Shown here in pieces: positions 7,084-15,115 of a stretch of 19,233 bases of DNA (its first letter is position 1; every line of letters starts with the position of its first letter). Below the pieces are notes generated by a model, which saw only the letters and a program-made list of their open reading frames with translations, searched no databases and was not told where the DNA came from. The DNA comes from an uncultured Eubacteriales bacterium (GTDB lineage Bacteria; Bacillota; Clostridia; Oscillospirales; CAG-272): NCBI GenBank assembly GCA_934526185.1, contig CAKTAA010000040.1, forward strand, positions 1 to 19,233. The letters run 5' to 3'. The translations under genes and the position numbers were made by a program.

Positions 7084-9915
7084 TTATTGATTTAAATACT
7101 TTTTCAGATAAAGACCGGTATAGGATCTCGGTTCCTTAGCAATCTCTTCAGGTGTTCCGTATGCGACAAGCGATCCGCCTTTGTCGCCTCCCTCGGGACC
7201 GAGGTCGATAATATGATCGGCTGTTTTTATAATATCCAGGTTATGCTCAATGACGAGAACGGTGTTTCCCATATCTACGAGTTTGTTCAGAACCTCTATC
7301 AGCTTTGCGACGTCGGCTGTATGAAGTCCTGTCGTCGGCTCGTCCAGAATATAGATAGTCCTGCCTGTACTGCGCTTTGACAGCTCTGCTGCCAGCTTAA
7401 CACGCTGCGCTTCGCCTCCGGAGAGCGTTGTCGAAGACTGACCGATTTTCACATATCCGAGGCCGACCTCGTAAAGTGTTTTCAGACGGTTTGCGATGCG
7501 GGGGATTTCAGAGAAAAAGGAAAGTCCTTCCTCAACAGTCATATTGAGGACATCAAAAATATTTTTTCCCTTGTATTTGACCTCCAACGTATCCTGGTTA
7601 TAACGCCTTCCTTTGCATACGTCACAGTTGACGTACACATCGGGCAGAAAATGCATCTCGATGCGCTTGACGCCGTCCCCCTCGCAGGCCTCACAGCGAC
7701 CTCCTTTAATATTAAAGGAAAAGCGCCCCGGGCCGTATCCGCGCATTTTAGCATCCGGTGTTTTAGCGAATAGATCACGGATATCGTTGAACAGGCTTGT
7801 ATAGGTCGCGGGGTTGGAACGCGGCGTCCGCCCGATTGGGCTTTGATCAATGGCGATGACTTTGTCGAGATGCTCCAAGCCTTCGACACGGTCATGCTTT
7901 CCGGGATAACTGTAAGCGCCGTTCAGCTCCTTTGCCAAAACCTGATGCAGGATACTGTTAATAAGAGAGGATTTTCCTGAGCCGGAAACACCTGTAACGC
8001 AGACGAAAAGTCCCAGCGGAATTTCCACCGTCAGATTTTTCAGATTGTTTTCCCTTGCACCTACAATTCGTAGTGCGTGACCGTTTCCGGGACGTCTTGT
8101 CTGAGGGACCGGAATACTTTTTCGGCCTGAAAGATACGCGCCGGTGACGGAATCCTCGGATTGCATGATTTCCTCGGGCGTACCCGCGAAAATCACTTCT
8201 CCGCCGTGTATTCCCGCGCCCGGTCCGATGTCGACAATATAATCCGCTTCCGTCATGGTTTCCTCATCATGCTCGACGACAATTACGCTGTTGCCCACGT
8301 CCCGAAGCTTTTTCAGGGTATCGATCAGCTTTCTGTTGTCGCGCTGGTGCAGACCGATGCTTGGCTCATCGAGAATGTAGAGCACACCCATAAGAGAGGA
8401 GCCGATCTGCGTTGCCAGACGGATTCGTTGGGCCTCGCCGCCGGATAGAGATCCGGATTTACGGGAAAGCGTTAGATAGTCGAGCCCCACACTCTCCAAA
8501 AAGCCGAGGCGTGCTTTAATTTCCTTAATAATTTCTTTTGCAATTTGAAGCTGCATATCGGTGAATTTCAGAGAGTTGACAAAAACAAGGGCCTGACTGA
8601 TGGACATGCGGCAAAATTCATCGATATTTTTACCTCCGACCGTTACGGCAAGCGAAGCAGCGTTCAGCCGCTGTCCCTTGCATTTCGGGCAGGGAACATT
8701 ATCTACAAAGGTTTCATAATAATCGCTCTGGGTTGTCTGGAAACGCTGTGTAATCATCGGGATAATTCCATCAAAGGCCGCGTCGTGCTCCCGCTTCTGA
8801 CCGTCAAAATACCGCACGACATGAAAGCGTTCATTCGGTGCGCCGTACAGGAGAACATGAAGCGCCTTTTCCGAATAATCGCGGATTTTTGTATCCAGAG
8901 TAAAGCTGTATACCTCACCTACCTTTTCAAGCAGCGGTCCCATCCAGGTTTCCTCGTCAATTGTTTTGAATCCGTTGCACTGAATCGCTCCCTCACGGAG
9001 CGAAAGTCCATGATTCGGAATGACCTTATCGGGCGAAACAATACGTGTTTCTCCGAGGCCGGCGCAGGCGTCGCAGGCGCCCATGGGATTGTTGAAAGAG
9101 AACATGCGGGGCGCCAGCTCTCCGATGCTGAATTTGTGCTTTTCGCAGGCATAGCTTTGCGAAAAGGACATTTCTTCCGGCTCCCCTTCCTCTCGATTCA
9201 GCTTGACGACGATCAGATTTCCGCCAGCCAGTGAAAGGGCGTTTTCCACAGAGTCTGCCAGCCGTCGCCGGATATCGTCGCGCATGACCAGACGGTCCAC
9301 AACAACTTCAATGCTGTGCTTTTTGTTTCTGTCCAGTTCAATGGTTTCCGACAGCTCATAGAGATTGCCGTCCACACGGACACGCACATAACCGCTTCGT
9401 TTGGCGTCTTCAAAGATTTTTTCGTGCATCCCTTTTTTTGCGCGAACGACAGGAGCCAGCACCATAAATTTTGATCCGGCCGGCATTGCCATAATCTGTG
9501 CGATAATCTGATCAGTAGTCTGCTGAACAATCTCCTTGCCGCAGACAGGACAATGCGGAATCCCGACGCGCGCATAAAGCAGTCGCAGGTAATCATAAAT
9601 TTCCGTGACCGTTCCAACGGTGGAACGCGGATTTTTTGACGTCGTTTTCTGATCAATAGAAATGGCTGGGGAAAGGCCTTCGATGGAATCGACATCTGGC
9701 TTGTCAAGCTGACCGAGAAACATGCGCGCATAGGAGGAGAGGGATTCAACGAACCTCCTGTGACCTTCGGCGTATATCGTCTCAAAGGCCAGCGAAGATT
9801 TGCCGGAACCGGACAAACCGGTAAAAACAACCAGCTTGTCTCTGGGGATGGTAACATCTATATTTTTGAGGTTGTTCACACGGGCGCCTTTTACGCGCAA
9901 ATAGGAAACAGACAT
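7084..9915 (-). CDS. uvrA: Excinuclease ABC subunit A (UvrA), DNA damage recognition ATPase
   Basis: This is full-length UvrA (943 residues), the DNA-damage sensor of nucleotide excision repair. It scans DNA as a dimer and loads UvrB. Two ABC ATPase halves are visible: Walker A GLSGSGKS at 33-40 and GVSGSGKS at 642-649, signature LSGGEAQR at 490-497 and 831-838, and ILDEP Walker B in both. Zinc sites are C741/C744 with C764/C767, and a second module at C257/H260 with C281/C284. That module has CxxH where many UvrA proteins have CxxC. CPVC at 122-125 and CPKC near 409-412 are further cysteine pairs. The ATG at 9915 has AAGGAG 7 bases upstream; an in-frame ATG at 9942 has no such site. A decayed gene separates it from uvrB, which is unusual, since the two often sit side by side. 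Confidence 0.98.
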   Translation of the reverse strand: MSVSYLRVKGARVNNLKNIDVTIPRDKLVVFTGLSGSGKSSLAFETIYAEGHRRFVESLSSYARMFLGQLDKPDVDSIEGLSPAISIDQKTTSKNPRSTVGTVTEIYDYLRLLYARVGIPHCPVCGKEIVQQTTDQIIAQIMAMPAGSKFMVLAPVVRAKKGMHEKIFEDAKRSGYVRVRVDGNLYELSETIELDRNKKHSIEVVVDRLVMRDDIRRRLADSVENALSLAGGNLIVVKLNREEGEPEEMSFSQSYACEKHKFSIGELAPRMFSFNNPMGACDACAGLGETRIVSPDKVIPNHGLSLREGAIQCNGFKTIDEETWMGPLLEKVGEVYSFTLDTKIRDYSEKALHVLLYGAPNERFHVVRYFDGQKREHDAAFDGIIPMITQRFQTTQSDYYETFVDNVPCPKCKGQRLNAASLAVTVGGKNIDEFCRMSISQALVFVNSLKFTDMQLQIAKEIIKEIKARLGFLESVGLDYLTLSRKSGSLSGGEAQRIRLATQIGSSLMGVLYILDEPSIGLHQRDNRKLIDTLKKLRDVGNSVIVVEHDEETMTEADYIVDIGPGAGIHGGEVIFAGTPEEIMQSEDSVTGAYLSGRKSIPVPQTRRPGNGHALRIVGARENNLKNLTVEIPLGLFVCVTGVSGSGKSSLINSILHQVLAKELNGAYSYPGKHDRVEGLEHLDKVIAIDQSPIGRTPRSNPATYTSLFNDIRDLFAKTPDAKMRGYGPGRFSFNIKGGRCEACEGDGVKRIEMHFLPDVYVNCDVCKGRRYNQDTLEVKYKGKNIFDVLNMTVEEGLSFFSEIPRIANRLKTLYEVGLGYVKIGQSSTTLSGGEAQRVKLAAELSKRSTGRTIYILDEPTTGLHTADVAKLIEVLNKLVDMGNTVLVIEHNLDIIKTADHIIDLGPEGGDKGGSLVAYGTPEEIAKEPRSYTGLYLKKYLNQ

Positions 9916-9962
9916 ATATTTTCTCCTTACTGTTTTAAACATCTATAAAGGGATCGCAGCAG

Positions 9963-10332
9963 TTAAACATCGACTCCAGGCAGATAGGCAAGCAATGCAT
10001 TCTGCGCATCTCTCCGGTTTTTCGCCTGCTTGCAAAATGACGTCGGCGTTCGTTTAAGCGCCCCGCGTCCGATCCCAAAGCTGCGGTGAATTGGCATATC
10101 GTGCATGACCGCGGCTTTCGAACTCTCTGGAAGCTTTTCGATAAGCTGGTACAGCATCATAGTACCTATACGTCTCTCTTTTTCGTCTTGATAGGATTCG
10201 TCGTGAAAAAATTCCATCAATCCAGCTATCGGTGTATATCACATCCATTTGTTTCACAAGCTCCCTGAGATCATGCGCGAAAATTTCGGGATCGACGGAA
10301 AAATAAATCCCTGTTTCCAGTCGCCCGGCCGA
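9963..10332 (-). pseudogene. Carbamoyltransferase remnant (ornithine/aspartate type), frameshifted
   Basis: Two overlapping minus-strand frames together read like the C-terminal half of an ornithine-type carbamoyltransferase. The upstream frame contains MDVIYTDSWID, like the family's DVIYTDVW. A single-base shift at the GG near 10214 moves into a frame with EFFHDESYQDEKERRI, then AVMHDMPIHR (family: MHCLPAHRG), and QAKNRRDAQNALLAYL (family: QAENRLHAQKALL) before a stop at 9963. The upstream frame is closed by a stop at 10333. Further upstream (to about 10560) another frame gives DEVRYVEWSSDLIVPLFP before a stop, perhaps more of the same gene after further shifts. No intact start or full domain remains. 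The family assignment rests on three motif blocks. It lies between uvrB and uvrA in the same direction. Confidence 0.65.
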
Positions 10333-10761
10333 TTACTCCGCTGTCCCGCGACGACTCGGTGATAACCTGTGTGAGGACATATAACCTCCCGCCCTGACAG
10401 GAGGATTTATTGCAGCAGCCGTTTACGACGGAAAACTGTCGAAGATAGCGCCATGGTCTTGATGTCAATGTGTTCCTTTATCAGGGAACAGGGGGACAAT
10501 GAGGTCTGAACTCCATTCCACATAACGCACCTCATCGCACATATCCGAAACGTTGAAATTTCTGTCCTGCCCGTTTTGTGAAAAGGAAAATCCGCCGGGA
10601 TTATGGATTCTTGCACAGAAGGAAAGCGCTGTGCAAGTGGAACATATGTTTCATGGTCAAGACATCCTTTCCAAGCTTTATTTTATATCCATTCGGTATG
10701 CATGCAGCAAGATCCTGCCGATTGTAAATTTGTCACGCTGGCGTGACGGAATAGGAGCGCA
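10333..10761. other. Remainder of the uvrB-uvrA gap: degraded coding DNA and a hairpin
   Basis: Minus-strand frames here are short and broken by stops, but some look protein-like, for example DMCDEVRYVEWSSDLI at roughly 10550-10500, followed by a +1 shift into HIDIKTMALSSTVF. I read this as older, more decayed sequence, possibly the N-terminal part of the carbamoyltransferase remnant. Just past the uvrB stop is GTCACG/CGTGAC (10732-10737 and 10742-10747), a 6 to 7 bp hairpin without a U-run. Confidence 0.4.
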
Positions 10762-12753
10762 TCATTCCTTTTGGGTGATTTTTATCTGATTGATCTTGTC
10801 CCGCAGATAGGCGGCGCGTTCGAACTCCAAAGCCTTGGCGGCATCCCGCATTTCCGCGGTCAGCTTCTCGATCAGCTTTTCTGTTTCTTTTTTCGTGAGC
10901 TTCTTTGAAGCTTTTTTGGAGCCGGTAGCTGCCTGAATGTCGTCTTTTGCGGCAATCTCAATGACATCTCTCACAGGTTTTTCTATGGTTTTCGGAGAAA
11001 TATGATGCGCTTCGTTGTATGCAGACTGTATGGCTCGGCGCCGGTTTGTTTCGCGGATAGCGGCCTCCATGGAGCGGGTTATGTTATCGGCATACAGGAT
11101 GACTTTACCACGGAGGTTCCGCGCCGCGCGGCCAATGGTCTGTATGAGGGCGGTTTCCGAGCGGAGCAGCCCCTCCTTGTCGGCGTCAAGTACGGCAACA
11201 AGCGATACCTCCGGTATATCCAGGCCTTCCCGCAGAAGATTAATGCCAACGAGCACATCAAAAACACCGAGTCTCAGGTCACGGATAATTTCCGTGCGTT
11301 CCATGGTTTCTACATTGTGGTGGATGTAACGAACCTTTACGCCGTTTGCTTCCATGTATTCCGTCAAATCTTCTGCCATTTTTTTTGTCAGTGTTGTCAC
11401 CAGAACGCGTTCGTTCTGTTCAGCACGCAGCCGTATTTCAGACAGCAGATCATCAACCTGTCCGGAAATCGGACGAACCTCTACCTCGGGATCGATTAGA
11501 CCTGTCGGCCGTATGATCTGTTCTACAATCTGAGATGAGCGTTCCCGCTCATAATCCGCCGGCGTTGCACTGACATAAACAACCTGGTTCAGCTTCGAGA
11601 CGAATTCCGGGAAAAACAGGGGGCGGTTGTCGTAGGCAGACGGCAGGCGGAAGCCGAAATCCACCAAATTTTTCTTTCTGGCACGGTCACCGCCGCTCAT
11701 GCCCCGCACCTGCGGAAGCATTACATGCGATTCATCGACAAACAGGAGAAAATCCTTCGGGAAATAATCCAGCAGTGTGAAAGGCGTACTGCCGGGATCT
11801 CTGCCGCTCATCACGCGGGAATAGTTTTCAATTCCAGAGCAGAAACCGACTTCACGCAGCATCTCAATGTCGTATCTTGTACGTTCTTCGATTCTCTGAG
11901 CCTCAATCAGCTTATTCTGCGCACGGAAGAATTCCACCCGCTCTAACATTTCATCCTCTATCATTTCAAGCGCCTGCTCGCGCTTTTCGTCCGTCACCGC
12001 ATAGTGTGTCGCGGGAAAAATGGCCGCATAATGCAGAGCCTCTATTGTTTCGCCGGTGACGACGTTGATTTTCGACACACGCTCCACCTCGTCGCCAAAG
12101 AACTCGACACGGATGGCCTGATCGCCGGAGGATGCGGGAAAAACCTCTACAACATCGCCACGAACACGAAACTTGTCACGAACAAAATTGATATCGTTGC
12201 GGTTGTAATTGATCTGTATGAGACGCTCAATAAAGAAATCACGATCCAGTGTCATACCGGGACGAACAGCCAAAACGAGCTTTTGATATTCAGAGGGATC
12301 GCCTAAACTGTAAATACAGGAAACGCTGGAAACAATGATGACATCCCGACGCTCAAAAAGGGCTGAGGTAGCGCTGTGACGCAGCATATCGATCTCGTCG
12401 TTTACCATGGAATCCTTTTCAATATATAAATCTTTGCCCGGAATATACGCCTCCGGCTGATAATAGTCGTAGTAGGACACAAAGTATTCCACTGCATTAT
12501 TCGGAAAAAATTCGCGAAATTCGCTGCAAAGCTGTGCGGCGAGTGTTTTGTTGTGAGCAAGTATCAGCGTAGGTTTTTGAACCTGCTGAATAATATTGGC
12601 CATTGTGAAGGTTTTTCCGGAACCCGTAACCCCCAGTAATGTCTGCTCTTTATCTCCTCTTTTGATACCCTCTACCAGTTTGGAGATGGCTTCCGGCTGA
12701 TCCCCTGTTGGCTTGTATGGGGCGACTAATTTAAACATTTTCTGTTCGCTCAT
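10762..12753 (-). CDS. uvrB: Excinuclease ABC subunit B (UvrB)
   Basis: This is a complete UvrB of 663 residues, the helicase-like core of nucleotide excision repair. It verifies damage handed over by UvrA and then recruits UvrC to cut. Visible features are Walker A GVTGSGKT at 41-48, the beta-hairpin region YFVSYYDYYQPEAYIP at 90-105 that clamps the DNA strand, VDESHVMLPQ as motif II, QTIGRAARN as motif VI, and a C-terminal UVR motif with LEFERAAYLRDKI, which contacts UvrC. The ATG at 12753 has GGAG 7 bases upstream. An in-frame GTG two codons earlier sits too close to that site. A sigma-A promoter and an SOS-box-like palindrome lie about 120 bases upstream, so damage-inducible transcription is likely. 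No uvrC is in the window. Confidence 0.98.
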   Translation of the reverse strand: MSEQKMFKLVAPYKPTGDQPEAISKLVEGIKRGDKEQTLLGVTGSGKTFTMANIIQQVQKPTLILAHNKTLAAQLCSEFREFFPNNAVEYFVSYYDYYQPEAYIPGKDLYIEKDSMVNDEIDMLRHSATSALFERRDVIIVSSVSCIYSLGDPSEYQKLVLAVRPGMTLDRDFFIERLIQINYNRNDINFVRDKFRVRGDVVEVFPASSGDQAIRVEFFGDEVERVSKINVVTGETIEALHYAAIFPATHYAVTDEKREQALEMIEDEMLERVEFFRAQNKLIEAQRIEERTRYDIEMLREVGFCSGIENYSRVMSGRDPGSTPFTLLDYFPKDFLLFVDESHVMLPQVRGMSGGDRARKKNLVDFGFRLPSAYDNRPLFFPEFVSKLNQVVYVSATPADYERERSSQIVEQIIRPTGLIDPEVEVRPISGQVDDLLSEIRLRAEQNERVLVTTLTKKMAEDLTEYMEANGVKVRYIHHNVETMERTEIIRDLRLGVFDVLVGINLLREGLDIPEVSLVAVLDADKEGLLRSETALIQTIGRAARNLRGKVILYADNITRSMEAAIRETNRRRAIQSAYNEAHHISPKTIEKPVRDVIEIAAKDDIQAATGSKKASKKLTKKETEKLIEKLTAEMRDAAKALEFERAAYLRDKINQIKITQKE

Positions 12754-12858
12754 AGGCACTCTCCTGTTTTTACGACTATATGGCCTAAAAATTAACCTGT
12801 GAATCTATTCATTTTACCCCCAGATCACCCAAATCGCGAATTTTCTCGCTTAAAGACA

Positions 12859-12874
12859 AAAAACATATGTTTTT
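12859..12874 (-). promoter_or_regulatory. SOS-box-like operator (LexA/DinR) at the uvrB start site
   Basis: AAAAACATATGTTTTT is a perfect 16-bp palindrome. Its core AAACATATGTTT differs from the Gram-positive LexA/DinR consensus form GAACATATGTTC only at the two outermost bases. It sits at about +1 to +16 relative to the promoter, where a repressor would block transcription. Regulation of uvrB by LexA is known in Bacillus; here it is inferred. An AT-rich palindrome could also arise by chance. Confidence 0.55.
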
Positions 12875-12881
12875 AACCTTT

Positions 12882-12910
12882 ATATTACTTCAAAATAACC
12901 TATTTGTCAA
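12882..12910 (-). promoter_or_regulatory. Sigma-A promoter of uvrB
   Basis: The minus strand reads TTGACA (12910-12905), a 17-base spacer, then TAATAT (12887-12882). The -35 is perfect and the -10 matches 4 of 6. The predicted start near 12875 gives a leader of about 120 bases before the uvrB ATG and places the palindrome at the start site. Confidence 0.72.
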
Positions 12911-13556
12911 TATATTAGTATAGCACAAATCTCTTCTTTTTTAAAGCACCAGTTTCATCCATTTGTGGCATTGGGACATTTCATCAACCGTTCAATAATG
13001 CTATCATGCCGTTTTTCAGCTATCGAAAAACAAGAATGCCCAGTCAAGCAACATTTGCTTGACTGGGTGCCCGTATCCGGCTTACGCGGAATTATACCCC
13101 CTTGATTTTTACAGACCAGATTCTGAAGTTAGTACCCATGCAATATGCTTCGATACCCTACCGGTTCTTCTTTTTGTATGGATCGCTCGGTTTCTATGAC
13201 AGGATGCTGTATGAGTGAGCTGACCATGAATAGCCCCGGAGAAGCTGAAAATGTAGGCGGAAAGGTGATGAGATGAAGAAAAGTTGGGAAAAATCCGGTG
13301 TTTCTTCATTGAAATAGCAGGTGAGCCATAATTTTGACAATGTGAAGGCAGTTAACCTTTAACCAAACATTCCCTGGACAAACCGGAACCGAAATATATC
13401 TGTTCGTCAAACCATAATCCTGACAGCTTTGAACTTTCGGTGGCAATTGTTATTGAGCCAGACAGCGCTTTATACCGTAATATAACACTTCATTCGGTAA
13501 ATAAAATTTTGAAAGCTTCAAGAGCAGAAACGAAAATACAGTTACAACGCATGCTT
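12911..13556. other. Gene-poor stretch between uvrB promoter and the FAD/Rieske gene
   Basis: About 650 bases with no gene I can support. A 66-codon minus frame at 13109-13309 lacks a ribosome binding site and resembles nothing I know. A perfect hairpin at 13039-13067 is the only strong structure. The rest may be decayed coding sequence. Confidence 0.4.
13034..13067 (-). terminator. 13-bp perfect hairpin with T-rich flank
   Basis: CCCAGTCAAGCAA (13039-13051) pairs perfectly with TTGCTTGACTGGG (13055-13067) around a 3-base loop. On the minus strand it is followed by CATTCTTGTTTTT, so it could end transcription from the FAD/Rieske gene. That gene stops nearly 500 bases upstream, so it may instead belong to a lost gene or be a dispersed repeat. 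Confidence 0.5.
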
Positions 13557-14858
13557 TTATTTCTCCTGTTTTAAATCATCCGTTGCGGGGTTATCAATCA
13601 GAGCTCCGTTTTCGGTAAAACGCGAACCGTGGCAGGGGCAGTCCCATGTATGCTCAGATGCGTTCCATTTTAACGCACAGCCCATGTGTGGGCATCGCTT
13701 TTTTGAAAAGGACAGAAGATTGGCGGCGGCTTCAAAGGTATTGACAGCAAGCTGCGGACGAAGTATGGTTCTGGAGGGAGAAAAGACCGGTGCATAATCG
13801 TTTTTTCTGCCTTGAACAAAATCTGTCAGGAGCATGGCGGAAACCATAGAGGAGGTCATTCCCCATTTGTTAAAGCCGGAGGCAACAAAAAAATTATTCG
13901 TTTTAGCAGAATACTGACCGATATAGGGAATGCCGTCGAGCGACATACAGTCCTGAGCAGCCCAACGGTATGTTTCCCTCGCATCGGGATAATGTACATG
14001 CGCAAAGTTGCAAAGCTCTTGCCACGCACCGCTTTTTTTCCCTGTACGATGGCTGGCGCCGCCGATAAGCAAATAGTCCTTATAATTTCGAAAGGAAAGT
14101 CCGTCTTTGGCTTCATCGACATACATTCCGTTCAAATCCGGTGCGTTTTTCAGCGCAAGTACATAGGAACGATGCTGATACAGCTTCAAAAAATAACTGC
14201 CGTGTTTGTTGATAAAAGGGAAGTGCGTCGTCACAATAATTTGCTTTGCTTTAATTTTTGCATCATCTGTCAAGGCCGTGCAGCCGATCAGCTCACGTAT
14301 GGTTGTATGTTCAAAGATACGCAGTTTTTTAACGATGCCGGCAGCGAATTTTAATGGATTGAACTGTGCCTGACCGCTGAATTTTACAGCACCGGCAGGC
14401 TGAAGCGGCAGGGGAAGAGTATCGCTGAAGTCAGCATGAAAACCGATTCTGTCAAGTGCGGTAAGCTCTTTTTCAATTTTTTTTCGGTCAAACGAATATA
14501 CATAGGCATCCTTATCCTCGAAATCGCAGGAAATATCCCTGCAGAGCTCCCGGAATTTTTGGAGAGCGTCTTCATTTGCGCGAAGATACATCTGCGCCTT
14601 TTCAGTGCTGAACCGGCGTACAAGATCCGAATAGATCAATCCGTGCTGAGAAGTAATTTTTGCAGTTGTGTTTTTTGTCATTCCGCCGCAAATTCTGTCG
14701 GCTTCTACAAGAGCATAATCTATCCCGGCGCACTCCAGCATATATGCGCACAGAATACCGGCCATACCGCCGCCGATAATCAGTACATCGGTTTTTATAT
14801 CATTTTTCAGACCGTCAAATACCGGCATCTCCGGATAATCAGACCATATGGAAGACAT
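13557..14858 (-). CDS. FAD-dependent oxidoreductase with C-terminal Rieske [2Fe-2S] domain (YhfW-like)
   Basis: The 433-residue protein has a DAO-type FAD domain: VLIIGGGMAG at 25-34 binds the dinucleotide, VEAD at 51-54 ends the second strand, and a C-terminal FAD segment contains DGIPYIG and ASGFNKWGMT. A Rieske cluster site follows with C389, H391, C407 and H410 in the CPHMGC and CPCHGSRF motifs. The architecture matches Bacillus YhfW, whose substrate is not established. The Rieske part is compact: only about 15 residues separate the FAD domain end from CPHMGC, where longer homologues carry extra strands. The ribosome binding site is weak (GGCGGTG). TATAAT reads at 14929-14924 on the minus strand without a clear -35. 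It is probably cytoplasmic; no signal peptide or membrane segment is seen. It is transcribed alone. Confidence 0.88.
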   Translation of the reverse strand: MSSIWSDYPEMPVFDGLKNDIKTDVLIIGGGMAGILCAYMLECAGIDYALVEADRICGGMTKNTTAKITSQHGLIYSDLVRRFSTEKAQMYLRANEDALQKFRELCRDISCDFEDKDAYVYSFDRKKIEKELTALDRIGFHADFSDTLPLPLQPAGAVKFSGQAQFNPLKFAAGIVKKLRIFEHTTIRELIGCTALTDDAKIKAKQIIVTTHFPFINKHGSYFLKLYQHRSYVLALKNAPDLNGMYVDEAKDGLSFRNYKDYLLIGGASHRTGKKSGAWQELCNFAHVHYPDARETYRWAAQDCMSLDGIPYIGQYSAKTNNFFVASGFNKWGMTSSMVSAMLLTDFVQGRKNDYAPVFSPSRTILRPQLAVNTFEAAANLLSFSKKRCPHMGCALKWNASEHTWDCPCHGSRFTENGALIDNPATDDLKQEK

Positions 14859-15028
14859 AACAACACCGCCGATAACAATATTTGTGAAATCACATAAGAA
14901 TATTGTTTGCCCTGGAACCTCTTATTATACTTATATATAGCGAAAAATATTTCGAAAGAAAATATCCTCTCAGCCGCTGAAGTACGGAGGGCTTTGTCCA
15001 AAGCGGTTACACAAGGTAAAATAAGTAT

Positions 15029-15080
15029 CCGGCTGTCATAAATTTTTGTTTCGGAAAGTACAAAAATATATAACAGCCGG
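15029..15080 (-). terminator. Nested hairpin downstream of mgtE
   Basis: CCGGCTGT (15029-15036) pairs with ACAGCCGG (15073-15080), and inside it ATTTTTGT (15042-15049) pairs with ACAAAAAT (15060-15067). It lies 36 bases past the mgtE stop. On the minus strand an AT-rich ATACTTATTTTA follows, a modest U-tract, so a terminator is the best reading. Confidence 0.6.
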
Positions 15081-15115
15081 CAAACGACACTTGATTATTG
15101 GCGTAAAACGCAGGA

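Noticed and set aside
8545..9234. 229-codon plus-strand frame opposite uvrA
   Set aside because: It is a shadow of the conserved uvrA coding strand, with no ribosome binding site or known domain.
7084..9942. Longer uvrA starting at ATG 9942
   Set aside because: AAGGAG lies between that ATG and the one at 9915, with ideal spacing to 9915, and the resulting N-terminus matches the family.
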